NCBI GenBank assembly: GCA_050084985.1
Contig: JBITNC010000002.1
Location: forward strand, 31,806,001 to 31,870,000
DNA length: 64,000 nucleotides
Direction: 5' to 3'
Origin: Nageia nagi
Taxonomy: Eukaryota; Pinophyta
The notes below the pieces were generated by a model. The model searched no databases. It saw only the letters and a program-made list of their open reading frames with translations, and was not told the origin of the DNA. Positions 23,973-34,851 of the stretch are shown piece by piece (within the stretch, counting starts at the first letter, position 1; every line of letters starts with the position of its first letter). The translations under genes were made by a program, and so were the position numbers.

Positions 23973-24112
23973 AATGTCAACGATTGTTATCGAATGCCAG
24001 TGACTGTAATAGAACACTGGTGACTGTCATTAAATGCCAACGACCTGAATCGAACACTGGCAACTATCACTAAACACCAATGTTCTCTGTCTAAATGTCA
24101 ATGACTCATATC
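23973..24112 (+). repeat. Seven tandem 20-bp units (AAYRYCRRYGAC type)
   Basis: Successive 20-bp units: AATGTCAACGATTGTTATCG, AATGCCAGTGACTGTAATAG, AACACTGGTGACTGTCATTA, and four more to 24112. Units alternate between TG and CA at the same positions, as expected if each came from a CG-containing ancestor. A second array of the same unit is at 39252-39375, and single or triple units occur in both LTRs and at 38802-38880. Confidence 0.85.
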
Positions 24113-24305
24113 TAGGTTATTTTATCTCTTTTTGCTATTTCTGAAAAAGTAAAATAAAATTATGTTATGGAAAAATATTTTTGAATGTGATTCCTTTGCC
24201 TAGAGTGCATATAAGAATGGGTAGAAAAGGTTAAATGCATATCTTTTATTAATTTACTTTATGTATGAAATTATGTATTTATTTTCATGCTTTGGGTGAA
24301 GGGCA

Positions 24306-24566
24306 CGAACACATTAATACTTTTTATCTTGTCTACTTATGCTCTCCCTTTGCGCTTCATGCGATCTAAGGTGATCAGAATAGACTTGATAAGAAGGGGT
24401 AAATTAATTTTTCTTTTCTTTCACACTCACACTACATACACATTAATACTTTTTATATTGTCTACTTATGCTCTCCCTTTGCACTTCATGTGATCTAAGG
24501 TGACTAGAATAGACTTGATAAGAAGGGGTAAATTAACTTTTCTTTTCTTTCACACTCACACTATCA
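24306..24566 (+). repeat. 129-bp tandem repeat in the leader (two copies, third at 24755-24860)
   Basis: Both copies contain CATTAATACTTTTTAT, TGCTCTCCCTTTGC, TTCATGYGATCTAAGGTGA and GACTTGATAAGAAGGGGTAA, with starts at 24312 and 24441. The third copy at 24755-24860 is diverged but keeps TTTTGCGCTTCGAGCGATCT. Confidence 0.8.
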
Positions 24567-25572
24567 TTAATTGGGTTAATTTATCTACACCTAATGACCT
24601 CTTACTAGTAAGAGGAGGCAATTTACTACACATAATACTTCCACAATTGGAAGAGGTAAATGAATCACACTTAATTTGGAATGAACTTAAGGAAAATAAA
24701 TCAAGGTTTTGGATAGTACAAATCACATTAAAGGGTTAATGAATTGGGTGGATTCGAATACACTAAGTACTTTCACTTAACAAAGTATGCTCTCACTTTT
24801 GCGCTTCGAGCGATCTTAAGTGATCAGAAATAAGTTAAGTGAAAGAGGTAAAATTTATTCACATCTTATTCGGAAATTTACTACACATAATACTTCCACA
24901 ACTGGAAGCGGTTAATGAACATCACTAAGAGGTTGGATAATGAATCACATTATAATTAGAAAAGAACAATGGGGATTTATTAAGGTCAAGATCCATCTTA
25001 TAATAAACTTTTGATTGTATCACATTAAGATAAGATAAATGAATGGACATGAATGTTGGGGAGGGTAGTATGCATAATTGCATCTTAGTTGTTTAAATTG
25101 CATTTCATAAGGCCTTAAAGGATATAATTGAACATTAATGAGTTGGATGTCACTACCAACCGTTAATTCTTACTTCTTTGTACCCACCGACATAACACAC
25201 TTGAAGCCATAGAGCCAGTTACACTTGGAGGTGATTACCAAGGTGACTCTCCTTTAGGTAGGAGTCAAAAAAGGAGACTCTTCTAGAACCAAGCCAAAAG
25301 CCATAGAAGCTTGTAAACATTACTTAGAATTACCCAACCTACCTTGTTTAACACTTGACTATTCAAAACAAATTAGGAAAATTAAAAGACTAAAAGTGAA
25401 TAACTCATATCGTTCATTTAACTTAGATATTAAAAATATGTGAAAAAGTTAAAAAGATAATCACATCGTTAGAAGTAAATTTGCATATAGGATGTTTGTG
25501 CATTAAATTGTTTTCTCAAAAACATAATATAAAAGTTAAAATGAAGTTCCCTTTTTACGGTGTTTGTTTATA

Positions 25573-28376
25573 ATGGTTCAAACTAGAAGTATGGCCGCTA
25601 AGGAAATACAAGAATACCCATTTGAAATACAAGAAATAGATACAGATAATATGGATTTGATAGAGTCTTCGGTTAGGAGGCCACCTCCTTTAGATGAATT
25701 AGATTCACGGGTAGGTCGTTATGAAGGTAAAGATAAAGATTGGGATTATGATCAATCTAAATTGCAAAGACAAAGTATAGAGGATCATATTACCAAGTCT
25801 AGAATACAAGTGTTGAATGAAGAGTTAATTGAAATTCGTCGTCATCTAGCTAATCATAGAGATATTCCTAATATGTCTTCTAGTGTACCAGGAGATGTAG
25901 AAAAATGAGATCAAAGGCATCATAACTTAGAAATTGATGAGGATAAATCTCGGGATGGAACCATAGTGGTACCAGATACTGAACCGTATAAAGTTATCTA
26001 TGATAGAGTCATTCATCAATTACCAGATGGTTGAATAGTCAATTCTTTGATTAGAAAAGAAGGACTTCCTCTTTCTCATAAATCTCTCAAATTAGGAAAA
26101 AATGAAGTATCAATACCTACAAGTAATTTATCTCAAAGAGCTCCTTCAATAAAGCAAATGGAAAAATCTTACTCTTCAAAGGGAGGATTAAATAGAAGGA
26201 CATCTAAGTTTGCAGTAGAAGAGATACCTTCTTTTGAAGAACTAAAAGAATGAAGATGATTATATAAAATGAAAGTGGGTCAAAGATTCATGGAAGTATA
26301 TGCCGATGAGATTAAAAGGGCCGCGGAGATGCAATATCTCCTAGAGGAAGAAAATAGAAGAATTAATGAAGTCCTTAAAATTCAAGAACAAGAAGATAAA
26401 TTAAAAGAAATGGAAGAAAAACTTTTTAGGGGTAAAAGGAAATTCATAGAACAAGAACAAACAAATAAGAGAGAAGGGAATTCCTGGAACAAGAAAAGAA
26501 AAGACTTCATAAAGAGCATGGGATTCAACTACGTTTAAGAGAATTACAACTTGAAGAATTAGAAAAGGAAAAAATCAAAAGGGAGCAACATCTACGTATG
26601 GAGAAAGAAAAACAAAGACAGTGGGAGGAATATCAAAAGATTAAAAATTTGAAACCCAAAACTCCTGAAGGAAGTCAAATACAGAGATATCGAGATCCTT
26701 ACTTAGATAGACAAGAAGCGAGGGATAAAGAGATAGCCATTTTATTACAAAAGGAAAGGGATAAAGAACTAGAATTACAAAAATTATACGATAAACAAAA
26801 GCAAGATTCTATTAAAAGTTGGGTGGAACAAACTCAAAAGCAAATAAAATAACTTGATTACAAAGGAAAAGAGTTATACGAAAAAAGTATATACCAAGAA
26901 CCTCCTAAAATCCCTAGTTTGCGACATCAGTCACCTCTTAAAATATTTCCCCCACCACCATCTGAGTTTCCTTCTGACTATGAGTCTCACATGTCAAGAT
27001 CAATCTTAGAGAAGGATCTAAATACTCGAAGACATCATAGACATACTCAAGGTCGAAGAACTCATAAGGAATTAGAAGACTTTATGAAGGATTTTATGAA
27101 TCAAGAGATGAATATTCAAGGGCTTAAGAAGTTAAATTATAAGAACATTTGTAATGAGCCTATTCATCCAAGTGTTCTGAAAAAGAAATTACCTCATAGG
27201 TCTGAACTTCCTACAATAGAACCATTTAAAGGAAGAGAAGATCCCAAAGAACACTTGAGAAAATTCGCATTTTCTAGTTATCAGATAGCCAATGATGACT
27301 CATTGATGTTACATATGTTCCCTATGAAGCTCACAGGTCAAGCTTTGGATTGGTATAATGGTTTTCCTATACATAGTTTATATACATTCGAACAATTGGC
27401 TGATCAATTTCTTGAACACTTTAGAATCAATATTAAAGAAAAATCTTCCATTATGGATCTTACAAGATTACAACAATTTTCTAATGAAACTATACAAAAT
27501 TACATCTCAAGATGGTGGGCTATACTTACTAGTATGCCTTATACAATACCACAAGAAGAATTGGTTAAATTATTTAGTCAAAGTTGTCTAAGACCAATAG
27601 CTAGTGTTCTCCAAATTCAACAACATAAGACTTTTGAAGAAGCTATTGCATAGGCAGTAGTTATAGAAAGAGTTAAAATTCAAGATGGAGAATTAAAGCT
27701 TAAGAAGAAGGAATACAAGAAGGGTAATCAACATGAGAACACTAGTAAACAACCACAAAGTAATCAAATAGCTATGACAAAAGATTTTGGTCAAGCTTCA
27801 AAAATCGAAGAAAATGCAGAACCTAAGCCTAAGAGAAATTTTACCCCATTATCAGAACCATTATCTGAAATACTTAAGAAATTATGTGATAATGGTATGA
27901 TTACATTACCTGATATAAAACCTAAAAATCCTGATGCTAAAGGGAAAAAATGGTATAGGGAGAATAAATTTTGTGCTTATCATAGACAAAAGGGACATAA
28001 GACAAATAGATGTCGAACTTTACAGCATAAAATTCAAGACTTGATAGATAGTGGAAAAATAGATGTAGATAATCCTATTGTGCCTTCAAATCAAAATTTA
28101 GGGATATATCAAAATCCCTTACCTTCACATCAGGCTAACAATGTGGCAATTATCCCAAATCAAATGAATTATACATGCAATGATAAGGATACACCATTTA
28201 TAGGGACTGTAGATGATTCAATACACATGATTGGTATAGCTACAAGAGCACAACAATATCAAGATAAACAAGATAACCCAAGAAAAAATCAATCGATATC
28301 AAATCCAATTAATATACAACCTATACCTCATCCACAACAACTTAAGGTTTCGATAAAGGGTGCTCTTCAACGGTAA
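25573..28376 (+). pseudogene. gag: gag of the Tat element, with long coiled-coil N-terminal extension; decayed
   Basis: Starts MVQTRSM, a common opening of plant gypsy gag proteins. The first ~430 codons are rich in Glu, Lys and Gln with heptad-like patterns (25573-26870), predicted coiled coil. The conserved gag domain follows at about 27200-27650 (LTGQALDWYNGF, then LADQFLEHF and RLQQFSNETIQNYISRW). A zinc knuckle-like CAYHRQKGHKTNRC lies at about 27971-28013. The frame shifts near 26540 and stops occur near 25906, 26032, 26251, 26850 and 27651, several at plausible Gln or Trp codons. It would form the virus-like particle core. The extension is long compared with most Ty3/gypsy gag proteins. 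Confidence 0.85.
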
Positions 28377-30476
28377 TTAAAGATGTCTCCGATTAAGATG
28401 ACTTTATTTGAGCTATTACAACAGTCTGGGAGTTATAAGGAAGCTATGAATCAAATTCTACAAGAAATTCAAGTGGATATTAGTAACCCCGATAATTTTA
28501 TTTCAATAGTTGAAAGTTTGAAGATATCTCAACAACCTAGTATTACCTTCTACGAAAAAGAAAAATTAAAAAATGATGGACAAGGCGGACTTGATCCACC
28601 TTTACATATAATGGGTAAAGTAGATGGGAAATTATTTAAAAGAATTTTGATAAATGAAGGTTTAGCTATAAATATAATTTCAGAGGTCGCATATAAAAAT
28701 TTGAATTTGTTAGATTTGCTTATCTTAGCTCCTTCTTTACAAATTAGGGCATTTAATGATGCAGTGTGTTCAACTTTGGGATCAATCGTGCTACCGATTA
28801 CAGTAGGGGCTAAGATCATGCAAACTTTATTACATATAATTGAAGGAAATATCATACAATACAACGTTCTTTTAGGACACCCATGGATTAGAGAATTGCA
28901 ATGTGTCCCATCAACATACCATGGATGTTTAAAATACATCTACAAAGACAAAGTTCATTGTGTTTTTAAGGATCCAGATCCTTATTCACATTGTAATTTA
29001 ATTTTTGATCCAAGCAAAGTGGCATTACGGTCTCCTAACTTATCAACCATATTGATGAACAAAAATACAAATCAATTTGAAGTCATAAAAGGAAAAAGTG
29101 ATATAGTCATACAGGATAAAAATACTTGGGAAAGGGTTGCTAAAACTTTAGACGAAAAATATGGAGCTTCTTCATCAAAATAAGTGAATACTACATCTAA
29201 TAATGATTCATCTAATACATATCCGGTAAAAGTTAAATTAATAGATTTAGGGATGGGAGAATATGACATAGATGATGTAGTGTTTAATATACCTTCATCA
29301 CAAGAAGTAGGTAAAGCATCTGAATCACCTAGTGTGATTGGACAAATAGTACCTTTAGGGGAGGTACCTAATCAGACCATGTTTATCTATGTGGGAATAG
29401 TAGATCTGGTGTCAACAATACCCAATCAAACATATGAAGGAAATTTCAATAATGATATGAAATATTTATTGCCTTGTTCAAGAACATTTGTCTTAAACTA
29501 TTTTAACAAATGTAATTGGCAAAGACGAGGATTGGGTCAGTATGAACAAGGTCCATGAGACATAATTGAATTACGATATCAATATCCCACTGATAAAAGG
29601 GGATTAGGTTATCAAAATGAATGTAAAATTCTTGCTAAATTAGAAAATTCAGAAGAAGAGAATTTGGATTATAATAAAGAGATTTTAGAGAAAGAATCCA
29701 TAGTACAAGAAAGTGTTGATATAAGAGAAGAACAGTTAAGTGAAATGGATGTCTTAGAAGGGGTCAAAGCGCTCTTCATAAATAATACTGAGCCACTCTA
29801 GAACCATTCGTGCTCACCAAGTGATATACAAGAAAAAATAAATAGAAATGTCGAATCATCAATCAGTCCATGTTTCGATATACCATCGGTAAATATGGTT
29901 ATAATAAAAGAGAATAATGTTGAAGATCAAAATAATGAACAAATAGATGAAGCCAACGAAAATCAAAATTTAATCAAAATAATAGCCAATACTCCTACAG
30001 ATGAAATAATTGTTGATTTCTCTCTTATATCACCCAATCCTTTGGTACACGAATTCAAAAACGTAGATTACATATTTGATTCCTATAAAGATCAAGTATG
30101 CACGAATGAGCAAGTTCAAGAATGTGATGAAGAGTATAGCATTAACAATAATGGTTGGATACTGGTACCGAATCAATTAGAAGAAGGGTCGCATATGCTT
30201 ACTGAAAAGGTCTTAGAAATAAATATCAGTAATGATTCTCAGAATCCTAAAATAATTCAATTAGGAGAAAATCTCACAGAGATTGAACAAGAAGAGATTA
30301 TAACCTTATTAAAAGAACAAGAAAAGGTATTCGCATGGTCATATGTGGACATGCCTAGAATAGACCCTAAACTAGTAGTGCATAATTTAGCCTTAAAGTC
30401 TGATGCTAAACCAGTTAAACAGAAATTATGTAAAATGCATCCTGCTATAGCATTAATGGTAAAAGAAGAACTTTAG
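28377..30476 (+). pseudogene. pol: Protease region and spacer of the Tat pol; catalytic Asp lost
   Basis: An open stretch from 28383 to 29183 carries the aspartic protease: GKVDGKLFKRILINEG (about 28615-28662), then a GHPWIRELQ-type segment near 28874-28900. The family expects Asp in the D-(S/T/G)-G motif; here Asn stands in its place (AAT codon near 28651). The interval 29184-30476 is a hydrophilic spacer with open pieces at 29184-29558 and 29895-30476, which leads into the RT N-terminus (NLTEIEQEEIITLLKEQE and FAWSYVDMPRIDP). Stops lie near 29180, 29556, 29800 and 30474. The missing Asp means this copy could not process its own polyprotein. Confidence 0.8.
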
Positions 30477-31100
30477 AAATTACTAGAATCCAAATTTATA
30501 CAACCTATACATTATTCAGATTGGATATCTAATATGGTACCTATGAAAAAACCAAGTGGAAAAATACGAATATGCACAGATTTTCGTGATCTTAATAAAG
30601 CTTGCCCTAAAGATGATTTCCCTCTACCTAGCATTGATAGCTTGGTAGATTCGACAACAGGACATGATATGCTATCATTAATGGACGGCTTTTCCGATTA
30701 TAATCAAATAAAAATAGCTCCTGAAGATCAACATAAGACAGCTTTTATAACACCTTGGGGTACCTTTTGTTATAAGGTTATGCCTTTTGAATTAAAGAAT
30801 GTCGGGGCAAATTATCAAAGGGCTATGACTTATATATTCCATGATTATATGCATGACATAGTAGAAGATTATGTTGATGATTTGTTGGTTAGATCTAAAC
30901 ATCGAATAGATCATGGAAAAGACCTAATTAAAGTCTTGGATAGATTATTAGAACATAAAGTAAGATTAAATCCAAAAAAGTGTGTTTTTGGTGTAACTTC
31001 GGGAAAACTATTAGGATTTATTGTGTCTCGATGAGGAATTGAAATAGATCCTAATAAAGTGAAGGCCGTTGTAGACATGCCACCTTCTGTGAATCTTAAA
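30477..31100 (+). pseudogene. pol: Reverse transcriptase of the Tat element (decayed)
   Basis: The open part is 30534-31034. It shows KKPSGKIRICTDFRDLNKAC, the Tat-type CPKDDFPLP, the catalytic Asp in LMDGFSDYNQIKIAPED, and the YVDD box (30870-30881). GVTSGKLLGF is followed by a TGA at 31032-31034 where Arg is expected, then IEIDPNKVKAV. A TAA interrupts the thumb near 31100. All catalytic aspartates visible in the open part are kept, so decay is by nonsense changes. Confidence 0.92.
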
Positions 31101-31740
31101 TAATTACAGAGTTTACAGGGTAAGTTACAAGCCATCAGAAGGTTTATAGCTCAACTTTCAAATAAATGCAAACCATTTAGAAAATTATTAAAAAAGGGGA
31201 CAGAATATCATTGGGGTAAAGAGCAACAAGATGCTTTCGAGAAAATTAAAAGATATTTATTATCTCCTCCTGTATTAAGTCCACCAAGAAAAGATATACC
31301 CTTTCTGTTATACATTTCTGCTACTGAAACTACCTTAGGAACAATGCTTGCTCAGAAGAATGAACATAATAAAGAGCAAGCTATATATTACCTTAGTAGA
31401 ACACTTGTGAGCTATGAGATTAAATATATATATTTGGAAAAATTATGTCTTGCTATCGTTTTCGCTACTAAAAAACTCCAACATTACATGCTCAATCATA
31501 CAACGTATGTCATCTCTAAAGTGGATCCGTTGAAATATATGATGAATAAAACCTATCAAAATTCAAGAATTGCAAAGTGGATAATGCACCTAATTGAATT
31601 CGATTTGCATTTTATTGGACAAAAATCAATAAAAGGACAAGTAATTGCTGACTATCTCGCTGATGTCCATTACAAGATAATAAACCACTTGTCATTGAAT
31701 TACCTAATGATGAGATATTTCAACTAGATGAAATTGAAAT
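31101..31740 (+). pseudogene. pol: RNase H (retroviral type) of the Tat element
   Basis: In the same frame as the RT. RFIAQLSNKCKPF, WGKEQQDAFEKIK and LYISATETTLGTMLAQ mark the connection and RNase H start. The canonical catalytic motifs are weak, as is usual for this domain in Tat elements, which acquired a second RNase H. It is followed by HYMLNHTTYVISKVDPLKYM and VIADYLADV. The frame ends at 31727 and pol continues in another frame. Confidence 0.8.
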
Positions 31741-32398
31741 ACCTGTAGAACTCAAAAATGAGTGGGATATGACAATACACTTTGATGGTTCTCGATGTGA
31801 ACAAGGTGGTGGAGCAGGTGTTGTATTTATAACACCGCAAGGAATCCCTATACCGTATTCATTTAAACTTAAATTTCCTTGTACTAATAATAATGCGAAA
31901 TACGAAGCTTTGATATTAGCATTGAAAACCACTATTAACTTAAAACTCAAAAGAATTAAGATTATTGGAGATTCTTTACTCATTGTAAATCAAGTGAAAG
32001 GAATCTATCAATGTAGAGAACCTTTACTTCAAAAGTATAAAGTGTTAGTTGAGGAATTATTAAAATCTTTTGATCAATTTAGTATAGAAGCGGCATTGAG
32101 ATCATCTAATAGATTTGCAGATGCTATGGATTCTATTAGATCTCTTATCCCAGAAGATCCTAAAAAATCTTCAATTCAAGTTGAAATAATTCAATTGTCT
32201 CAATCATCATTACAACAGGAAGATGAAGAACAAAGTGTATTAAATATTGATGTAATGGATAAAGATAATTGGTACCAGGAATTGATAGACTTTTTAAAAT
32301 TTGGAACTCTTCCTGCACACCTTAATAAATCAGCACGACGAGCATTTAAAATCAAAGCAACTAAATATTGCTTGATAGGGGATATCTTACATCGATGA
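31741..32398 (+). pseudogene. pol: Second, archaeal-type RNase H (aRH) of the Tat element
   Basis: Open frame 31769-32398, shifted by +2 relative to the upstream pol frame. It has IHFDGSRCEQGGGAGVVF with the first catalytic Asp, NNNAKYEALILAL with the catalytic Glu, and IIGDSLLIVNQV with the next Asp. The final Asp is in a weaker RFADAMDSI. A dual RNase H, with this domain between the first RNase H and integrase, is diagnostic for the Tat lineage. A TGA at 32396-32398 separates it from the integrase. Confidence 0.88.
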
Positions 32399-33513
32399 AA
32401 TTTCAGTGATATATTACTTAGATGTCTTGAATGGAATGATAGTAAAAAAGCTATATCCTCCATCCATGATGGAGTATGTGGAGGACATTTTAATGGTGTT
32501 GCAATTGTAAAGCAATTAATACAGATGGGGTATTATTGGTGTACTATGGAAAAAGATTGTTGTGAATATGTTAAAAGGTGCTTTAAATGTCAACAATACG
32601 CTCATTTATTTTCACAACCATCTCAAGAGCTACATCCTATACAATCACTTTGGCCATTCTCTAAATAGGCCTTAGATTTAATAGGACAAATTACACCTAC
32701 ATCTATTGGTGGACACAAGTTCATCATTACAGCAACTAAATATTTTACTAAATGGGTAGAGGTTATTCCCATGACTTCCACCACAGGTGCACGAATCACT
32801 GAATTTATAGAAAATTATATTATATGTATATTCGGTATACTGAACCAATTGATTATGGATAATGGAAAGAATTTTAGAAATAAGGATGTAAAACATATAT
32901 GTGACAAGTATAAAATTAAACAAAGTTTTTCCACTCCGTATTATCCACAAGGTAATGGACAGGCAAAAGCTACTAATAAAACTATTCGAAACATCTTAGC
33001 AAAAATTGTAAATGATTCTCATAAAGATTGGCATATGCAAATACCGAAAGCCTTATGGGCTTATCATACCAGTATACGCACTCCCATTGGGGCAACACCA
33101 TTCTCTTTAGTTTATGGAATAGAAGCCATCCTACCCATAGAACTTGAGATACCATCCCTTAGAGTAAATCTAAGTGAGCAAAATGCTGATGAGGAAGCAA
33201 GACAAACTCGCTTAGATTAGTTATTGCTTTTAGATGAAAAATGTATTAATGCTTTAGATCACATGCGTGTTTATCAGAGGAGGATAAAATGAGCTTTTGA
33301 TAAAAGGGCTCTAATTCATGAATTCAAAATAGGTGATTTGGTCTTAAAAGAAAATCAACAAACTCACAACTAGAATGATAGCTTAGAGACAAGTTTGCTC
33401 CAAATTGGTTAGGACTGTACATCATTAAGAAAAAATTTGGTAAGGGAACTTATCATTTATCAGATTTAGAAGGAAATGAAGAGCGTGAACCTATAAATAT
33501 CATGCATCTCTGA
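32399..33513 (+). pseudogene. pol: Integrase of the Tat element; catalytic Glu replaced by Lys
   Basis: A zinc-binding region (H near 32466, H near 32487, then CFKCQQ near 32580-32598) is followed by the core. The first catalytic Asp is at 32675-32677, just after a TAG (32666-32668) at a probable Trp codon. The second is at 32858-32860 (IMDNGKNF). The third position reads GQAKATNKT with Lys (AAA, 32966-32968) where Glu is usual, a single G-to-A change. HTSIRTPIGATPFSLVYGIE follows. A frameshift near 33380 leads to the C-terminus, ending NIMHL with TGA at 33511-33513. Confidence 0.88.
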
Positions 33514-33639
33514 CCCTTCTATATATAAAAAAAAAAGGGAAAAGTGTATATTAGTTTTCCTTTGTTTTATTTTATTATTAAAACAATAAATAAATAAAAA
33601 TATTAATATTTGTCAAGCGTTAATGATTAAAATAGAAAG

Positions 33640-34851
33640 ATGAATCTGGCAAAGGAATCTGCTGAAGGTAGCTTCGTGCAACCACAAGTACGATTTCCAC
33701 TGCCTAGATATTCAGGTGACTTCGCATTAACATATTTGAAACATAAATTTGATATGGATCTCTTGAATTATTTATGGTTGACTATTGATGAGCAATATGA
33801 AAGAACATATAATATGTTTTGTGGTAGGAATACTAGTTGGGAAGTCACTTTCTTTGGATATGAAGCCTGTATTAATTTAGGCCCACAAATTTATTTCACA
33901 CATATGGAACGAATATCACAAGAAATAATGGCCTTTTGTCTACAATGGCCTTATGGAATGCCGAGGATCAACATAAGGTGTCAATTAACGAAGCCTTCAC
34001 TCCTTTTAGCTAGGATGCATTGCGTTGAACAATTAACTAAAAACCTGGAATGGATGGATGAACTTTTACCTTATTTACCTCATAAAAGGGTGAGTTATGA
34101 CTTCTCAAATGCTTTTGTGGCTTTTCCTCCTAGAACATCACAACAACATTATAGGCAAATTCACAAATTTTCTCGCATGCAAATGCGACATACAATTTGG
34201 CAACGAAGATTAGAGAAAAAGCAAGCTTGTTGTATTGCTGAACTTACAACGATAAATCAAATAAGAGTTAGAAATGAGATTATCAAAAAATTATCAAAAG
34301 GACATAGAGTACAGAATAATGGAAATTATCTTCCTGGGTTTGAAAGTAGGTATGATAAAGATCTATTTATGAAAGTTATTTGTAACGTTCCTACTTCTTT
34401 ATATTCAAACATCTTTTCCATGCCTATTGAAATTCAATAAAAATTGGCCTTGACATTCTATGATACACGTGAATCTTACGGTTGGGATGTCAAAGTCAAT
34501 GGATATCAAGCTATCGTTTGTATCGACGCATTTGAACTATGGTGTTCTCCTAAATCAGAATATGATCTAATGATATATTTCTATCTCCTATGGCCTACAG
34601 AAAAGCCTAAAATCATAATTGATTGTACTCACAACCTGAATTTAAGATATCAAGAACAAATCATCTCAATCACCCAAACTATGACTTCCGAACACTTAGA
34701 TTATTATGTTCCAAAAATTTATCATAATCAAGTGATATTAGATTTTAGTTTTTTGTTTAGTTCAACACATTGCTCATTTAATCCTAAGGCAGTTCAAACT
34801 CGATTTGAACGCATCCTGAATAGATTCTCAAGAAAATTTATAAAATCCTAA
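33640..34851 (+). pseudogene. Extra sense-strand ORF downstream of pol, unknown family (404 codons, one stop)
   Basis: Begins MNLAKESAEGSF about 130 bp after the pol stop. A single TAA at 34438-34440 breaks one long frame, which continues to 34851 (ending RFSRKFIKS). The frame is better preserved than most of pol. The product is about 404 residues, rich in aromatic and basic residues, with no transmembrane segment or zinc motif I can see. Two similar hydrophobic modules, one near FCLQWPYGMPRINI and one near FYLLWPTEKPKIII, suggest an internal duplication of a small domain. Tat elements are known to carry additional ORFs here. I do not recognise this one. Confidence 0.65.

Larger units (their letters stand above)
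23844..25572 (+). other. 5' leader of the Tat element with internal repeats
   Basis: Non-coding leader of about 1.7 kb. It holds seven 20-bp units (23973-24112), a 129-bp repeat in two close copies plus a diverged third (24306-24566 and 24755-24860), a second repeated block (TTTACTACACATAATACTTC near 24632 and 24887) and a perfect 18-bp palindrome (24598-24615, CCTCTTACTAGTAAGAGG). Short frames here are not convincing genes. Confidence 0.6.

Noticed and set aside
23973-24112. Common origin of the 20-bp gypsy motif and the GTAAAYRCC palindromes, since both contain AAACGCC-like text
   Set aside because: The shared core is only about six bases, and spacing and symmetry differ; probably coincidence.
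28550-28939. Long minus-strand frame opposite the gypsy protease
   Set aside because: Shadow of the sense coding frame; no domain.
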